64,000 bases of DNA from Streptomyces sp. HUAS ZL42 (lineage in GTDB: Bacteria > Actinomycetota > Actinomycetes > Streptomycetales > Streptomycetaceae). The notes below the pieces were generated by a model. That model saw only the letters and a program-made list of their open reading frames with translations, searched no databases and was not told the DNA's origin. Both the position numbers and the translations under genes were made by a program. Location: NCBI RefSeq assembly GCF_040782645.1, contig NZ_CP160403.1, positions 9,273,001-9,337,000 of the forward strand. Reading direction: 5' to 3'. Of this stretch, positions 36,101 through 43,174 are shown piece by piece (the first letter of the stretch is position 1; each line of letters opens with the position of its first letter).

Positions 36101-36722
36101 CGACACCGGTCAGCGGGACCACGAGCAGGGCCAGGAACATCAGGCTGCCCTGAAGGACGTGCGTCAGGCTCACGGCGAGGAAGCCGCCCAGGCACGAATA
36201 GATCACGATCACCAGGGCGGTCAGCGTCACCCCGAGCCCGAAGCGGATGTCGAAGACGTTCTTGAACAGCAGCCCGCCGGCCACCAGCCCGCTGGCGACA
36301 TAGACGGTGAAGAACACCAGGGTGACCGCGGCCGAGGCCATCCTGAGCACCCGGGTGCGGTCCTCGAAACGCTGCTCCAGATACGCCGACAGGCTCAGGG
36401 CGTTGCCGGCCCGCTCGGTGTAGGTGCGCAGCCTCGGCGCGACGAACAGCCAGTTGAGGTAGGTGCCGGCCACCAGTCCGACGGCGATCCAGCTGGCGCC
36501 GACGCCGGCCGCGTACACCGCTCCGGGAAACGCGAGGAACAACCAGCCGGACATGTCACTGGCCCCTGCGGACAGGGCGGCGACGAGCGCGCTGAGCCTG
36601 CGGCCCCCCAGGGCGAAGTCGGCGAAGGTATGCGTGCGGCCGAACGCCCAGACACCCATTCCGATCATGGCGGCCACGTACACCAGGAACGTGGCCACGA
36701 TCGGCGCGCTCAAGTCGAACAT
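33126..36722 (-). CDS. SLC5 (PutP-like) symporter fused to PAS-GAF-PP2C-HATPase output
   Basis: 1198 residues from the ATG at 36722, behind AGGCGAGG; longer starts at 36746 and 36797 are less likely. Residues ~1-490 are a PutP-like Na+:solute symporter with 12-13 helices. SDMSGWLFLAFPGAVYAAG includes Asp56, matching the Na+-site Asp55 of PutP, and QPHILARFM and MSTADSQLLVSS follow. Then come PAS (~505-620), GAF (~630-800), a SpoIIE PP2C phosphatase (~815-1055; GVGGDWFDVIPL, DGLIES, DDAALLLA) and an RsbW-type ATPase (~1070-1190; ELIVSELVTNAIRHAS, EGGRGLLIV). It probably senses a transported solute and controls an anti-sigma-factor antagonist cascade. Confidence 0.9.
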   Translation of the reverse strand: MFDLSAPIVATFLVYVAAMIGMGVWAFGRTHTFADFALGGRRLSALVAALSAGASDMSGWLFLAFPGAVYAAGVGASWIAVGLVAGTYLNWLFVAPRLRTYTERAGNALSLSAYLEQRFEDRTRVLRMASAAVTLVFFTVYVASGLVAGGLLFKNVFDIRFGLGVTLTALVIVIYSCLGGFLAVSLTHVLQGSLMFLALLVVPLTGVAALGGFGALGDALDAKAPGLLDMGAEVNYADGRWSAGGSLGAVAIVSLLAWGLGYFGQPHILARFMGIRSIRAIPAARRIGTGWVVVVLGGATLVGLVGIGRLGTPLPDPDTLYIVLSRTLLNPWIAGVMLIAVLAAIMSTADSQLLVSSVALTEDFYRALLNRRATDKALVWVGRGAVVVVIVIAYVIALRADGLLSIVAYAWAGFGAAFGPVVLLSLYWPRMTWAGAMAGIVSGAVTVLLWKRINPLLGPLESGVYEMVPGVLVATLAALLFGMFVGQPPKQAFWRMPGGGVNQLMLTPFLTHAPVGIAVLDTDLRYVWVNEPLDRLVPLAQRLGRQVRDVLPKPDAEAFEERMGTVLRTGRPVMDHEFRGTSRADPHRERAYSASFFAMKDRQGRQVGIWYMIIDVTERWRAQERLALLNDAGARIGSTLDIMRTAQELADETVPSLADFVAVDLLDTVMRGEEPAPGPVGMTPVIRRAGQQSVREGCPEAALAVGETVLRAPSSPVTRCLLESRTLVERTFDPATSAWVSEDHSLGDSIRAAGIRSLMVVPVRARGVTLGVATFARSRRAGPFEEDDVRLAEEIVSRAAVCVDNARRFTRERTAARSMQRSLLPQKLTGGSALEVASWYLPADAPSGVGGDWFDVIPLSGARVALVVGDVVGHGMNAATTMGRLRIAVRTLANLDLPPDELLAHLDDLVIGLIGAHDGDGAAGAADETVSAAFLGATCLYAVYDPVSRRCTLARAGHLPPVIVGPDGRADTLDLPAGPPLGLGYLPFESAELELAEGSLIALYTDGLIESFDRDIDVGLSRLGDELTVPEPTLEELGRKAVDALLTGPPSDDAALLLARTHVLAPDRVTSWDLPTVPAAVSQARAAAGRQLAEWGLDELSFTTELIVSELVTNAIRHASGPARLRLIRDRRLICEVSDASNTSPRLRHARTTDEGGRGLLIVAQLAQRWGTRYTTTGKTIWTEQVIPAQRLAAETVE

Positions 36723-36931
36723 ATGGTCCTCGCCTGCGAGGCTCATGCGCCGGCGCGGCCGTCGGCGCGCTTGACAACTGTGTGCCCGGCGGTACAAATC
36801 TACAGATTCAGGTTGCCAGGGGGCGACTCGTCGGATGTGGTGATCGGAAGCGGCGGCGGGGCGATGGGGCTCTCATAGCCCGCTGCCGCAGCGGGCCAGG
36901 TCCTCCCACGCCCCGACGTGACGTCGAGATC

Positions 36932-37102
36932 TCACGCCGTCGGCTCTCCCCGCACCGGCGCGGGCCACGGTGGGACGTTTGCCTTGAGCGACTGTCGCGG
37001 CGTTGACCATTCGCGGAGCCCGTCGCACAGGAGCCAGTCATCCTCATCGTCGTGGATCACCATCGGGGCCGGAAACTCCCCGGCCACGACAGTGCGTTGC
37101 AC
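36932..37102 (-). CDS. possible short gene or gene remnant (56 aa)
   Basis: From a GTG at 37102 the frame reads VQRTVVAGEFPAPMVIHDDE followed by DDWLLCDGLREW to a stop at 36932. The stretch has ordinary protein composition and resembles the start of a small unnamed streptomycete family, but no strong ribosome site is visible and the open frame extends upstream without an ATG. It may be a decayed 5'-truncated gene. Confidence 0.35.
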   Translation of the reverse strand: MQRTVVAGEFPAPMVIHDDEDDWLLCDGLREWSTPRQSLKANVPPWPAPVRGEPTA

Positions 37103-37625
37103 CGCCGCCAGCAGCCCTGAAGGGAAGACATCAGCGGCGATCCCATGCCCGCATCCTCGTCCACTGCCAGAGGCCCGCCACAGGCTGGGGTCCCTGACTC
37201 CACTGCGGTGGCAGGGTGCCGAGCGCAGTCGCCATCCGAGCGCCGCACCAGAACCGCACCAGATCGAGCGGGAAACAGCGGGGAATCACGGGGAGGACGG
37301 CGGAGGCCACGCGGGCCCGCGAACCGTCCTTCCCCCAGGTCAGCGCCACGATCAGGCCTAGATCCACTCAGCTTCCCAAGCTGAGGGCTCACGCACCGTC
37401 GTTACGGGACCGCCGTCGCGGCTTGCTCTGGTCGACGGCCCCGGCAGCGTGGTGGAGACCGGTGGGGGTGCAGCGAGGCATACGCGCGCGTGATCGGTCG
37501 GCGTCCTCGCCGTCGTGGCTGACTGTCGTCGGCTGAGGCCCAGACGAATCTGTATCCGTCTCTGAGTAGACGTCATCGGTCACCCACCTGCGGCCGGCGC
37601 GGCAGGACTGTGCATCCTGGGCACT
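37103..37625. other. gene-free stretch containing attachment-site-like module A
   Basis: No supported gene. It holds two tandem copies of an ~11-bp ccgcaccaga unit (37243-37263), then cggggaatcacgggg, then at 37367-37385 a tRNA-Gly(CCC)-type anticodon-arm sequence, ctcagcttcccaagctgag. The same order of elements recurs at 41544-41683. It resembles the attP end of an integrative element whose integrase is gone. Confidence 0.45.
37367..37385. repeat. putative att core A (tRNA-Gly anticodon-arm-like)
   Basis: CTCAGCTT-CCC-AAGCTGAG is an 8-bp inverted repeat with CCC in the loop. It is identical for 18 bp to the core at 41665-41682 and equals the anticodon arm of a tRNA-Gly(CCC). The flanks diverge immediately after it. 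Confidence 0.5.
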
Positions 37626-38111
37626 ATGACGAACCCCGGTGGCCCGTACGTGAAGGTGCACTTCCGCCTTGAGATCGAGGACGACTGGCCCCCAGCATCG
37701 GTGGAGAGTCTGTGGGCGGTCGACCAAGGCGACGGCACTGCGCGGCTCGACAACATTCCCTGGTTCGTCCGAGGCATTGCCTGCGGGGACATCGTGGCCA
37801 CCGAGCCCGACGAGGAGGGTGTGCGATGGGCCGGCGAGGTGGTTCAGCGTTCCGAAAACTGCACCATCCGCCTCATTGTGCTCCGCCATGGCGGCTCTGG
37901 AGCTGCACGGCAGAGCGTGATCAACGCGTTTCACGAACTCGGAGTCTGCGGCGAGGGCATAGAACGGTTCGGCATGGTTGCCCTGGACGTCCCGCCCACC
38001 GCCGATCTCGCCAAGGTGCAGAAGCTGCTCAACCACGGCGTGGCCAAGGAGTGGTGGGACATGGAAGAGGGGTGCATCACCGCGCAGTGGCGGGCCGCCT
38101 CCGCCAGCTGA
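37626..38111 (+). CDS. DUF4265 domain protein
   Basis: 161 residues. The family pattern is visible: VKVHFRLEIEDDWPPASVES then LWAV, RLDNIPWFVRGIACGDIVA, and the second half IERFGMVALDVPPTADLAKV with a C-terminal WWDMEEGCIT. DUF4265 proteins are often found near polymorphic toxins or in accessory islands as immunity-like proteins; function is unproven. It starts the accessory patch and stands alone. Confidence 0.85.
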   Translation: MTNPGGPYVKVHFRLEIEDDWPPASVESLWAVDQGDGTARLDNIPWFVRGIACGDIVATEPDEEGVRWAGEVVQRSENCTIRLIVLRHGGSGAARQSVINAFHELGVCGEGIERFGMVALDVPPTADLAKVQKLLNHGVAKEWWDMEEGCITAQWRAASAS

Positions 38112-38309
38112 CGCCGTTCATGTGATCCACGGCTGGGCCGTCCCTGGGCCGTCCGAGGCCGCTCGACAGTGGCCAATGACGACCAACGACGACCACCAGG
38201 CGGACGTGCCCACCGCCCCTGACCAGCACAAACCCAGCTCACCGAGATCCCCGACAAGACCCAGGGCAAGAATAAGTAGTGCGCCGAGCGGATAGCGCTG
38301 TCGTTTGGG

Positions 38310-38606
38310 TCAGGCCGTGTGACGCTGGCGAGCGCGGAGCCAGCGGGCACCCTTCACGGCGTACACGGCGGCCATGAGCACGAAGCCAGCGCCGGTGAGC
38401 CAGAACCAGGATTCCGCCACTGCGAGACTCAGCACCAAGCCGCCGAAGAGCAGCAGGGAAGCGACGACGTCCAGCAGGTCAAGGCGCGCCTCGAAACGCA
38501 CCGCCGAGTCGGATCCGCGCAGTCGGCGGATGACGGGAACGAGGCCGAGGGCCTGCAACACAGCTAGACCGAGAGCGAGCCAGACGAACCAGCCGGGTAT
38601 GTCCAC
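38310..38606 (-). CDS. small membrane protein
   Basis: 98 residues from a GTG at 38606 (VDIPGWFVWLALGLAVLQAL). Three hydrophobic segments (about 6-24, 43-63, 65-85) are separated by basic loops (RRLRGSDSAVRFEARLD), and the C-terminus RWLRARQRHTA is cytosolic-like. A GTG at 38615 is an alternative start. The IS630 element ends only ~40 bp upstream, so the native promoter has probably been displaced. Confidence 0.6.
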   Translation of the reverse strand: MDIPGWFVWLALGLAVLQALGLVPVIRRLRGSDSAVRFEARLDLLDVVASLLLFGGLVLSLAVAESWFWLTGAGFVLMAAVYAVKGARWLRARQRHTA

Positions 38607-38644
38607 GGCGCGCACTGTATCGCGCCCCCGGAACCCTTGAGTGT

Positions 38645-39259
38645 CTACTGATTTCCTCGGATTGTTGTCGGGTGGTGGGTGAGGCTGAGTCCGGTGCCGG
38701 CAAGGCAGCCGTCGATGAGGTCGTGCCGTAACTGGATATGGCGAAGTCCGCGGCGGAGGGTGCGTTCGAGGTGGTCGTCGTCGGTGAATGCGGTGTTGGC
38801 CAGCGGGCCGCGCCGTAACAGCGACCAGACGCCTTCCGCCGGATTCAAGTCCGGTGCATAAGAGGGAAGTTGGACGATGGTGAGCCAGTCGTGTTCGTCC
38901 GCGTACTGGCGCATGCCGGCGGCGAGATGGGTATTGAGATTGTCCCAGACGAGCACGATCGGGGCCTTGAGCTGGAGGTGCGCGCGCACCGCCAGGTCGC
39001 GGTAGTCGCGCCAGGAGAAGCTGTCGCGCCCTTTGCCCTTGTGCTTGCGGTGGCGGCGCGGCCGGTAGATCAGCCGGGAGGTTTCTCCTTGCTTGTAGCA
39101 GCACATGGCGGCGATCGACCAGCGGCGCCAGGAGCGGCCGCGCACCCGGACCACCGGCGTGTGCCCACGTCGGCCCCAGGTGCGGGCCCGCGGCGGTGTC
39201 ATGGAAAACCCCGCCTCGTCCTCGAAGACGATGTAGGCCCCCAGCGCCGCCGCGGTCAT
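38645..39259 (-). CDS. IS630-family transposase, catalytic part (orfB)
   Basis: 204 residues from an ATG that overlaps the orfA stop (ATGA). It holds the DDE catalytic core: AYIVFEDEAGFSM (first Asp), IVLVWDNLNTHL (second Asp) and YAPDLNPAEGVWSLLRR (Glu), preceded by GRRGHTPVVRVRGRS. The TAG stop is completed by the target-site TA. It is either translated by coupling or fused to orfA by -1 frameshifting, as is common in this family. Confidence 0.88.
   Translation of the reverse strand: MTAAALGAYIVFEDEAGFSMTPPRARTWGRRGHTPVVRVRGRSWRRWSIAAMCCYKQGETSRLIYRPRRHRKHKGKGRDSFSWRDYRDLAVRAHLQLKAPIVLVWDNLNTHLAAGMRQYADEHDWLTIVQLPSYAPDLNPAEGVWSLLRRGPLANTAFTDDDHLERTLRRGLRHIQLRHDLIDGCLAGTGLSLTHHPTTIRGNQ
38646..38671 (+). 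repeat. IS630 left inverted repeat with TA target
   Basis: TA plus ctgatttcctcggattg and the following tgtcgg; pairs with 39767-39792 with three mismatches in 26. Confidence 0.88.
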
Positions 39260-39790
39260 TCCACCTGCGGCCACACGTCCTTCTTCCACAGCTCGACCGC
39301 ATGCTCGTCGCGTTCCAGCGCGCGGCGGGCCGGGCACTGCCAGGACCAGCCGTGCCGGTGCAGCAGCCGCCAGACGGCTGCCGAGGAGCAGTCGATGCCG
39401 AACTTCCAGGCGATCAGCGCTCTGACCCGTGCCAGGGTCCACCGCTGGTCCTCCCAGCCGTGCTCGGCCGGCCCGAGGGCCAACTCCTCCTCCAGCACGG
39501 CGAACTGTAAGTCGGACACCTTGGGAAGTTTGGCCGGTCCCGTGGAGGCGAGGGCGTCCATCCCGCCCTCCTGCCAGGCACGACGCCAGCGCTCCACCGA
39601 CCGCTCACTCACCCGCAGATCCCTCGCGATCACCGCGGTTCTCTCACTGCGTGCGAACCGCTCACCGGCCTGGTACCGGATCCGCTCACGAAACTTCCGC
39701 CGCTCGGCGGTCAGCCCACCGCCCTGCGCGTACCGCATACCACCGGCCTACCGCAGGGATCAGCATCCGACAACAGTCCGAAGAGATCAG
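38648..39790 (-). mobile_element. IS630-family insertion sequence (1143 bp)
   Basis: The ends are defined by 24-26-bp imperfect inverted repeats (38646-38671 and 39767-39792, three mismatches) flanked by TA on both sides, the target duplication used by IS630/Tc1-mariner elements. It contains two overlapping transposase frames on the minus strand. Both frames look intact, so the element may be active. Confidence 0.9.
39256..39738 (-). CDS. IS630-family transposase, DNA-binding part (orfA)
   Basis: 160 residues carrying the paired helix-turn-helix region: AVIARDLRVSERSVERWRRA (~36-55) and the winged-helix segment WTLARVRALIAWKFGIDCSS with WRLLHRHGWSWQ (~100-135). It ends WKKDVWPQVE at the overlap with orfB. 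Binds the terminal inverted repeats. Confidence 0.88.
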   Translation of the reverse strand: MRYAQGGGLTAERRKFRERIRYQAGERFARSERTAVIARDLRVSERSVERWRRAWQEGGMDALASTGPAKLPKVSDLQFAVLEEELALGPAEHGWEDQRWTLARVRALIAWKFGIDCSSAAVWRLLHRHGWSWQCPARRALERDEHAVELWKKDVWPQVE

Positions 39791-39792
39791 TA
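39767..39792 (-). repeat. IS630 right inverted repeat with TA target
   Basis: The reverse complement reads tactgatctcttcggactg then ttgtcgg, the partner of the left end. Confidence 0.88.
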
Positions 39793-39947
39793 ACTGCGTG
39801 ACAACGCCGACGAACAGCAGCGGACGCCCACGAACGTCAGTGGACCATCAACGCGGTAAGAGGCGCACCAGCCCATGGCGGAGCACGTACCCGAGTTGCT
39901 TCGGGACGAAGAAGCCCTGCCACCTAGACCAGCCGTAGGGTGAGGGC

Positions 39948-40145
39948 GTGCGAAACGACCGACACGACGAACCTCTCTCCGCCGAGGAACTGGAACTCTT
40001 CCTGCAGTACCTCCATCGCTTCGCCAACCACGACGTCGATCAGTTCGTACTCATGGAGGTAGGTGACCCCGACCACCCGTGCTACATGAACCTGTCCCGG
40101 GCTCCGGTACCCGGAACCGACCGTGCTCCTTACCGGCGCCCGTAG
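39948..40145 (+). CDS. small conserved hypothetical protein (65 aa)
   Basis: Starts at a GTG with a GTGAGGGC stretch upstream. The sequence LSAEELELFLQYLHRFANHD followed by VDQFVLMEV, then YMNLSRAPVPGTD, fits a small acidic family common in streptomycetes (a helix, a DQ motif, then a beta hairpin ending in LSR). Function unknown. Confidence 0.6.
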   Translation: MRNDRHDEPLSAEELELFLQYLHRFANHDVDQFVLMEVGDPDHPCYMNLSRAPVPGTDRAPYRRP

Positions 40146-40275
40146 CCGAAGCAGGCGGGGCCGCCCGGCATCCACGGCTGACATCAACGGCGCCGGACGC
40201 GGGCAACTCCGGGCGGTCGTAGGCATCAGCGCAAGCCTCGCAGCAGCCGACCGATGAAGGCGTCGGATCGAACTC

Positions 40276-40542
40276 CTAAAGCAGTGGCTTCCTGACAACC
40301 AACGGCAGCGGCCACCCGGCGCAGGCCACTAGTGCGCTGCCGTCCTCAGTAAGGAAGAGCAGGGTGGTCCATGTCCGATCGGCAGAATCGATCAGCCCTG
40401 TGCGCACGGGCCGGTCATGTTCGCGGACGAGCTGCACTGCTCGTTCCAGCCCAAGAGGTTCGAGTCCATGCATCCGCATGCGCTGAAGTCGGCGCTTGAA
40501 GACTCCGGCATGCTGGCCTGCGGGATGTGCCCGATCTCCCAC
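40276..40542 (-). CDS. hypothetical protein (88 aa or shorter)
   Basis: The C-terminal two thirds (LEPLGLERAVQLVREHDRPV, then TWTTLLFLTEDGSALVACAG) read like a genuine alpha/beta protein. The N-terminal 20 residues are Arg/His rich and doubtful; an ATG at 40479 would give 67 residues. It directly follows another short minus-strand frame at 40546-40686. No family recognised. Confidence 0.4.
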   Translation of the reverse strand: MGDRAHPAGQHAGVFKRRLQRMRMHGLEPLGLERAVQLVREHDRPVRTGLIDSADRTWTTLLFLTEDGSALVACAGWPLPLVVRKPLL

Positions 40543-40545
40543 CCG

Positions 40546-40686
40546 CTAGGTGGCGCCGCTGCGGAGGGTGGCCAGAGCTACCACGGACGCCTCGTCGTCA
40601 CCGGCCAACAGCGATTCCAGCACGTGCCGTTCCATGGTCACCCCGTCTGGATCTTGCGGTACGGCAGCCAGGTACCGCAACCCCAT
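40546..40686 (-). CDS. possible short gene or remnant (46 aa)
   Basis: From an ATG at 40686 the frame reads MGLRYLAAVPQDPDGVTMER followed by HVLESLLAGDDEASVVALAT and a stop at 40546. Composition is protein-like (amphipathic helix), and the frame stays open ~80 bp upstream. It ends 3 bp before the 88-aa frame, suggesting a small operon or one broken gene. Confidence 0.3.
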   Translation of the reverse strand: MGLRYLAAVPQDPDGVTMERHVLESLLAGDDEASVVALATLRSGAT

Positions 40687-40842
40687 CAATTGCCCGCGGA
40701 CGGTAGCGCCCTCCGTGGCTCGGTAGCGGCCGGGATGACCGTCGCTGGCCGACCCGGCTAGAGCTACGGATCAGAAGCCCGAGTACAAGGGCCTGCCCGT
40801 CAGGGCAGCCCTTCGGCCGATCAGGCAACCGTCCGATGAGAC

Positions 40843-41460
40843 CTACCCGTCGACGTGCTCGGACCACCAGCCTCGGTCGGCTTGCCACTCCTGGAACCAG
40901 GCCACGAAGTCGGCCTCAGGCTCGCTTTCCTCCCCCTCGTCTGCGTACGGAGCCGCACATCCGTCCCCTAGCCACCAGACCCGGCCCCGCTGAGACCCCG
41001 TGACCACGAGTACCCAGAACTCGCAATCACGGTTGCCACCCAGGAGGACCGAGCCGTTCTGATAGACGCCGTGGAGTAGAGGTGAGTGCTCATCGTGGTC
41101 GTAGTAGTCGTACTCCCACTGCCACTCCTCCGCCAGCGGGAACGGCTCGGTGAACTTGCGTTCAGCCGTTCCATCGAATGGTTCGGGGCTAAGCCAACAA
41201 TCGGCCTTCCAGCTCTGCCAGTTCTCAGGCAGTCTTCCCAACGGAAGGAGCTGGTGAGCCATGGATGCACCCTCCGACCAACCGTTGGAAACCTCCGCGA
41301 CGAACGTACGGTAGGGCTCTGGTAGCTCGATGCCATGAACGGCTTCCCACGCCCGTACGCCAGCCCAGCCGAGGGGAGAACGCCGAAGATCTCCGGGGAC
41401 AGCATCACTGAGGGCAGAGATCGCACTTCTCAAGCGGTGCTGCTCTGAACTGCCTGTCAT
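40843..41460 (-). CDS. SMI1/KNR4 (SUKH) family protein
   Basis: 205 residues from the ATG at 41460. The SUKH fold is indicated by LRSAISALSDAVPGDLRRSP, then VHGIELPEPYRTFVAEVSNG, YDHDEHSPLLHGVYQNGSVL and FWVLVVTGSQRGRVWWLGDG. SUKH proteins are common immunity proteins of contact-dependent and polymorphic toxins but also have other roles. No toxin gene is visible nearby, so an orphan immunity gene or regulator is likely. It fits the accessory nature of the region. Confidence 0.82.
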   Translation of the reverse strand: MTGSSEQHRLRSAISALSDAVPGDLRRSPLGWAGVRAWEAVHGIELPEPYRTFVAEVSNGWSEGASMAHQLLPLGRLPENWQSWKADCWLSPEPFDGTAERKFTEPFPLAEEWQWEYDYYDHDEHSPLLHGVYQNGSVLLGGNRDCEFWVLVVTGSQRGRVWWLGDGCAAPYADEGEESEPEADFVAWFQEWQADRGWWSEHVDG

Positions 41461-41886
41461 GCGCCTAGTGAACACCAGACCGGACAGCGAAAGCCGCCGC
41501 CCGGATGCGACAAGAGTCAGCTGCGTTACCGCCACCGCAGGACCGTGCCACTCTCGTGCCAGAACAGGCGGGACTCACGGGGAACACCGGGGAACCAGCC
41601 GGCCGCCCGCCGAGCGCCGGCACTGCCCCGCCGCAGCTCAGCCTGGTGAACCGCTACGAGTCGCCTCAGCTTCCCAAGCTGATGCCACTTGTTGCCCTGC
41701 CGCTTCGTCCGGGCTGCGGCGCTGGGGCGCCGGTCCCGGCCGAGCGGCAGGCCAGCTACGCATTACATGCGTCGAGACGGTGAAGAGCCCCGTACGACAG
41801 CGCCGGGAAACGATGTCGTACGGGGCCAGACCGACCGATCGCGGGAGCAGGCTCAGACCGCGGCCAAGCGGTCTCCGAGGAGCAGC
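41461..41886. other. gene-free stretch containing attachment-site-like module B
   Basis: No supported gene. It carries tandem cgtgcca units (41544-41566), actcacggggaacaccgggg, and at 41665-41682 the same 18-bp ctcagcttcccaagctga core as module A, ~100 bp downstream of the repeats, as in A. The layout resembles the 3' end of a lost integrase gene plus attP. Confidence 0.45.
41665..41682. repeat. putative att core B (tRNA-Gly anticodon-arm-like)
   Basis: An 18-bp identity with core A at 37367-37384. The flanking bases differ after the palindrome (tg here, gg in A). Confidence 0.5.
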
Positions 41887-42207
41887 TCAGGCCGCAGGTG
41901 CTTCCCGCCGAGGGGGCGGAGGCATGTCCGCCGTCATGCCACGCGACTCCGCTGCCAGCCCGGCCGTGATGAGCTTCGCCAGTAGTTCGGCCGCTTCAGG
42001 GCGAACGGTCCCGAGCTGCACCAAGCCGTCACCGAAGACGTTCACGTCTGCCACCAGACCGGGGAAGTCGGAGTCCAGCCCTAGCAACACGAGTTGATCG
42101 GCCAGGGTGCCAGCGCTTCGCCGTGCGCGGTTCCAGCCGCGTACGTAGGGCACCCCGGGCGACAGGTTCTCCGCTCGTTTGGCCACCACTCCTCGCCGGT
42201 CGGTCAT
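41887..42207 (-). CDS. small conserved protein, paralogue of the next gene
   Basis: 106 residues from the ATG at 42207 (GGAAGGG upstream). The core LVLLGLDSDFPGLVADVNVF followed by GDGLVQLGTVRPEAAELLAK is closely related to the neighbouring 42212-42532 product. The C-terminus is Pro/Arg rich. Third gene of a leftward set headed by the primase/polymerase-like gene. Function unknown. Confidence 0.65.
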   Translation of the reverse strand: MTDRRGVVAKRAENLSPGVPYVRGWNRARRSAGTLADQLVLLGLDSDFPGLVADVNVFGDGLVQLGTVRPEAAELLAKLITAGLAAESRGMTADMPPPPRREAPAA

Positions 42208-42211
42208 GACG

Positions 42212-42532
42212 TCAGGCCCTTCCCTCGTGTTCCTCAACGATGGTCGGTGCGTGACCTTCGTCGTCACGGTCTCCGCCGACGCCGCTTGTCAGTGCCAGGC
42301 GCAGGAGCTTTGCGAGGCGCTCGGCCGTGTCGGGGGACACTCGTCCCAGCTCGACGAGGCCATGCCCGAAGGCGTTCAAGTCCGCGCGCAGGTACGGAAA
42401 GTCCTTCTCCAACCTTGCGCGCACGAGGACGTCCCGCAGTGCGCTGGTCGCGTTTCGGGCCGCGTACCAGCCGTCGCTGTCGAGAGGCGACCACGCGGCA
42501 GAGTCCCGCCCGTCAGCCGGCTCATCCGGCAT
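42212..42532 (-). CDS. small conserved protein of the primase-like operon
   Basis: 106 residues from the ATG at 42532, overlapping the end of the upstream gene by 11 bp. The core VLVRARLEKDFPYLRADLNA followed by FGHGLVELGRVSPDTAERLA matches its downstream paralogue. Acidic C-terminal tail. No catalytic motif; likely an adaptor or regulator of the upstream product. Confidence 0.68.
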   Translation of the reverse strand: MPDEPADGRDSAAWSPLDSDGWYAARNATSALRDVLVRARLEKDFPYLRADLNAFGHGLVELGRVSPDTAERLAKLLRLALTSGVGGDRDDEGHAPTIVEEHEGRA

Positions 42533-43058
42533 CCGTGATCGTCTCCTCTGGGAGCGCAGCGACCGCCGCGTACGGAGTCGGATACTGCTCGTCGAAGCGG
42601 TCGATCCTTGCCAGGAGCTCCGCGGAGGCGACCAGCGCCGTCGCGAGGGCAACCGGACGCAGCGGGTTGGCCTCCGGCCGACGCGTCGGCGCGCGAAGCC
42701 ACTGATAGCGGTCATCGGACAAAGGGATGGGGCCGGGTACGACGACCGCACAGTCTTGGCCGAGGTACCGGTACGGCGGCGGAGATGACGTTTCCTGTTC
42801 GAGGTAGTAGGTGAAGGTCTCGGGGCTCTGTGAGCCAAGGAAGAACCCGACTCGCTGTGTCTTGCGGTCGACGACCGACGGTCCGAACGGCATCCCACTT
42901 CGCTGGAGGCGGTCGAACATCTCCATCCCGAGGCGCTGTTCCACGCTCACCACGTCGAAGAACCGGCCGGTCGGCAGCAGGCAGGGCCTCCGTGGATCAT
43001 CCGCCCAAACTTGCCGACACTCAGCCGCGTCGTCCGCCGCCGCAGACAGCCATTCCAT
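42522..43058 (-). CDS. bifunctional DNA primase/polymerase-like protein (short form)
   Basis: 178 residues from the ATG at 43058 (AGGCGGGG upstream; GTG at 43082 possible). WLSAAADDAAECRQVWADDP, FFDVVSVEQRLGMEMFDRL, VGFFLGSQSPETF, YRYLGQDCAVVVPGPIPL and YQWLRAPTRRPEANPLRP match a short family usually annotated as Prim-Pol N-terminal in actinomycetes. The helicase and C-terminal parts of replication primases are absent and the catalytic acidic pair is not obvious, so polymerase activity is doubtful. Confidence 0.65.
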   Translation of the reverse strand: MEWLSAAADDAAECRQVWADDPRRPCLLPTGRFFDVVSVEQRLGMEMFDRLQRSGMPFGPSVVDRKTQRVGFFLGSQSPETFTYYLEQETSSPPPYRYLGQDCAVVVPGPIPLSDDRYQWLRAPTRRPEANPLRPVALATALVASAELLARIDRFDEQYPTPYAAVAALPEETITDAG

Positions 43059-43174
43059 GCCCCGCCTGGTCATCCTCTGCACGTCGTCTCACCCTCAGTC
43101 GGACTGCAATGCGGCCGATATCGCCGTAGGTCCAGGCTCACGGCCCACCACGTGGCCAGGGCAGATGACGAGAG

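Noticed and set aside
36984..37390. An integrase gene ending at attachment-like module A
   Set aside because: No frame shows the tyrosine-recombinase R-H-R-Y motifs; only the downstream repeat and core layout remain.
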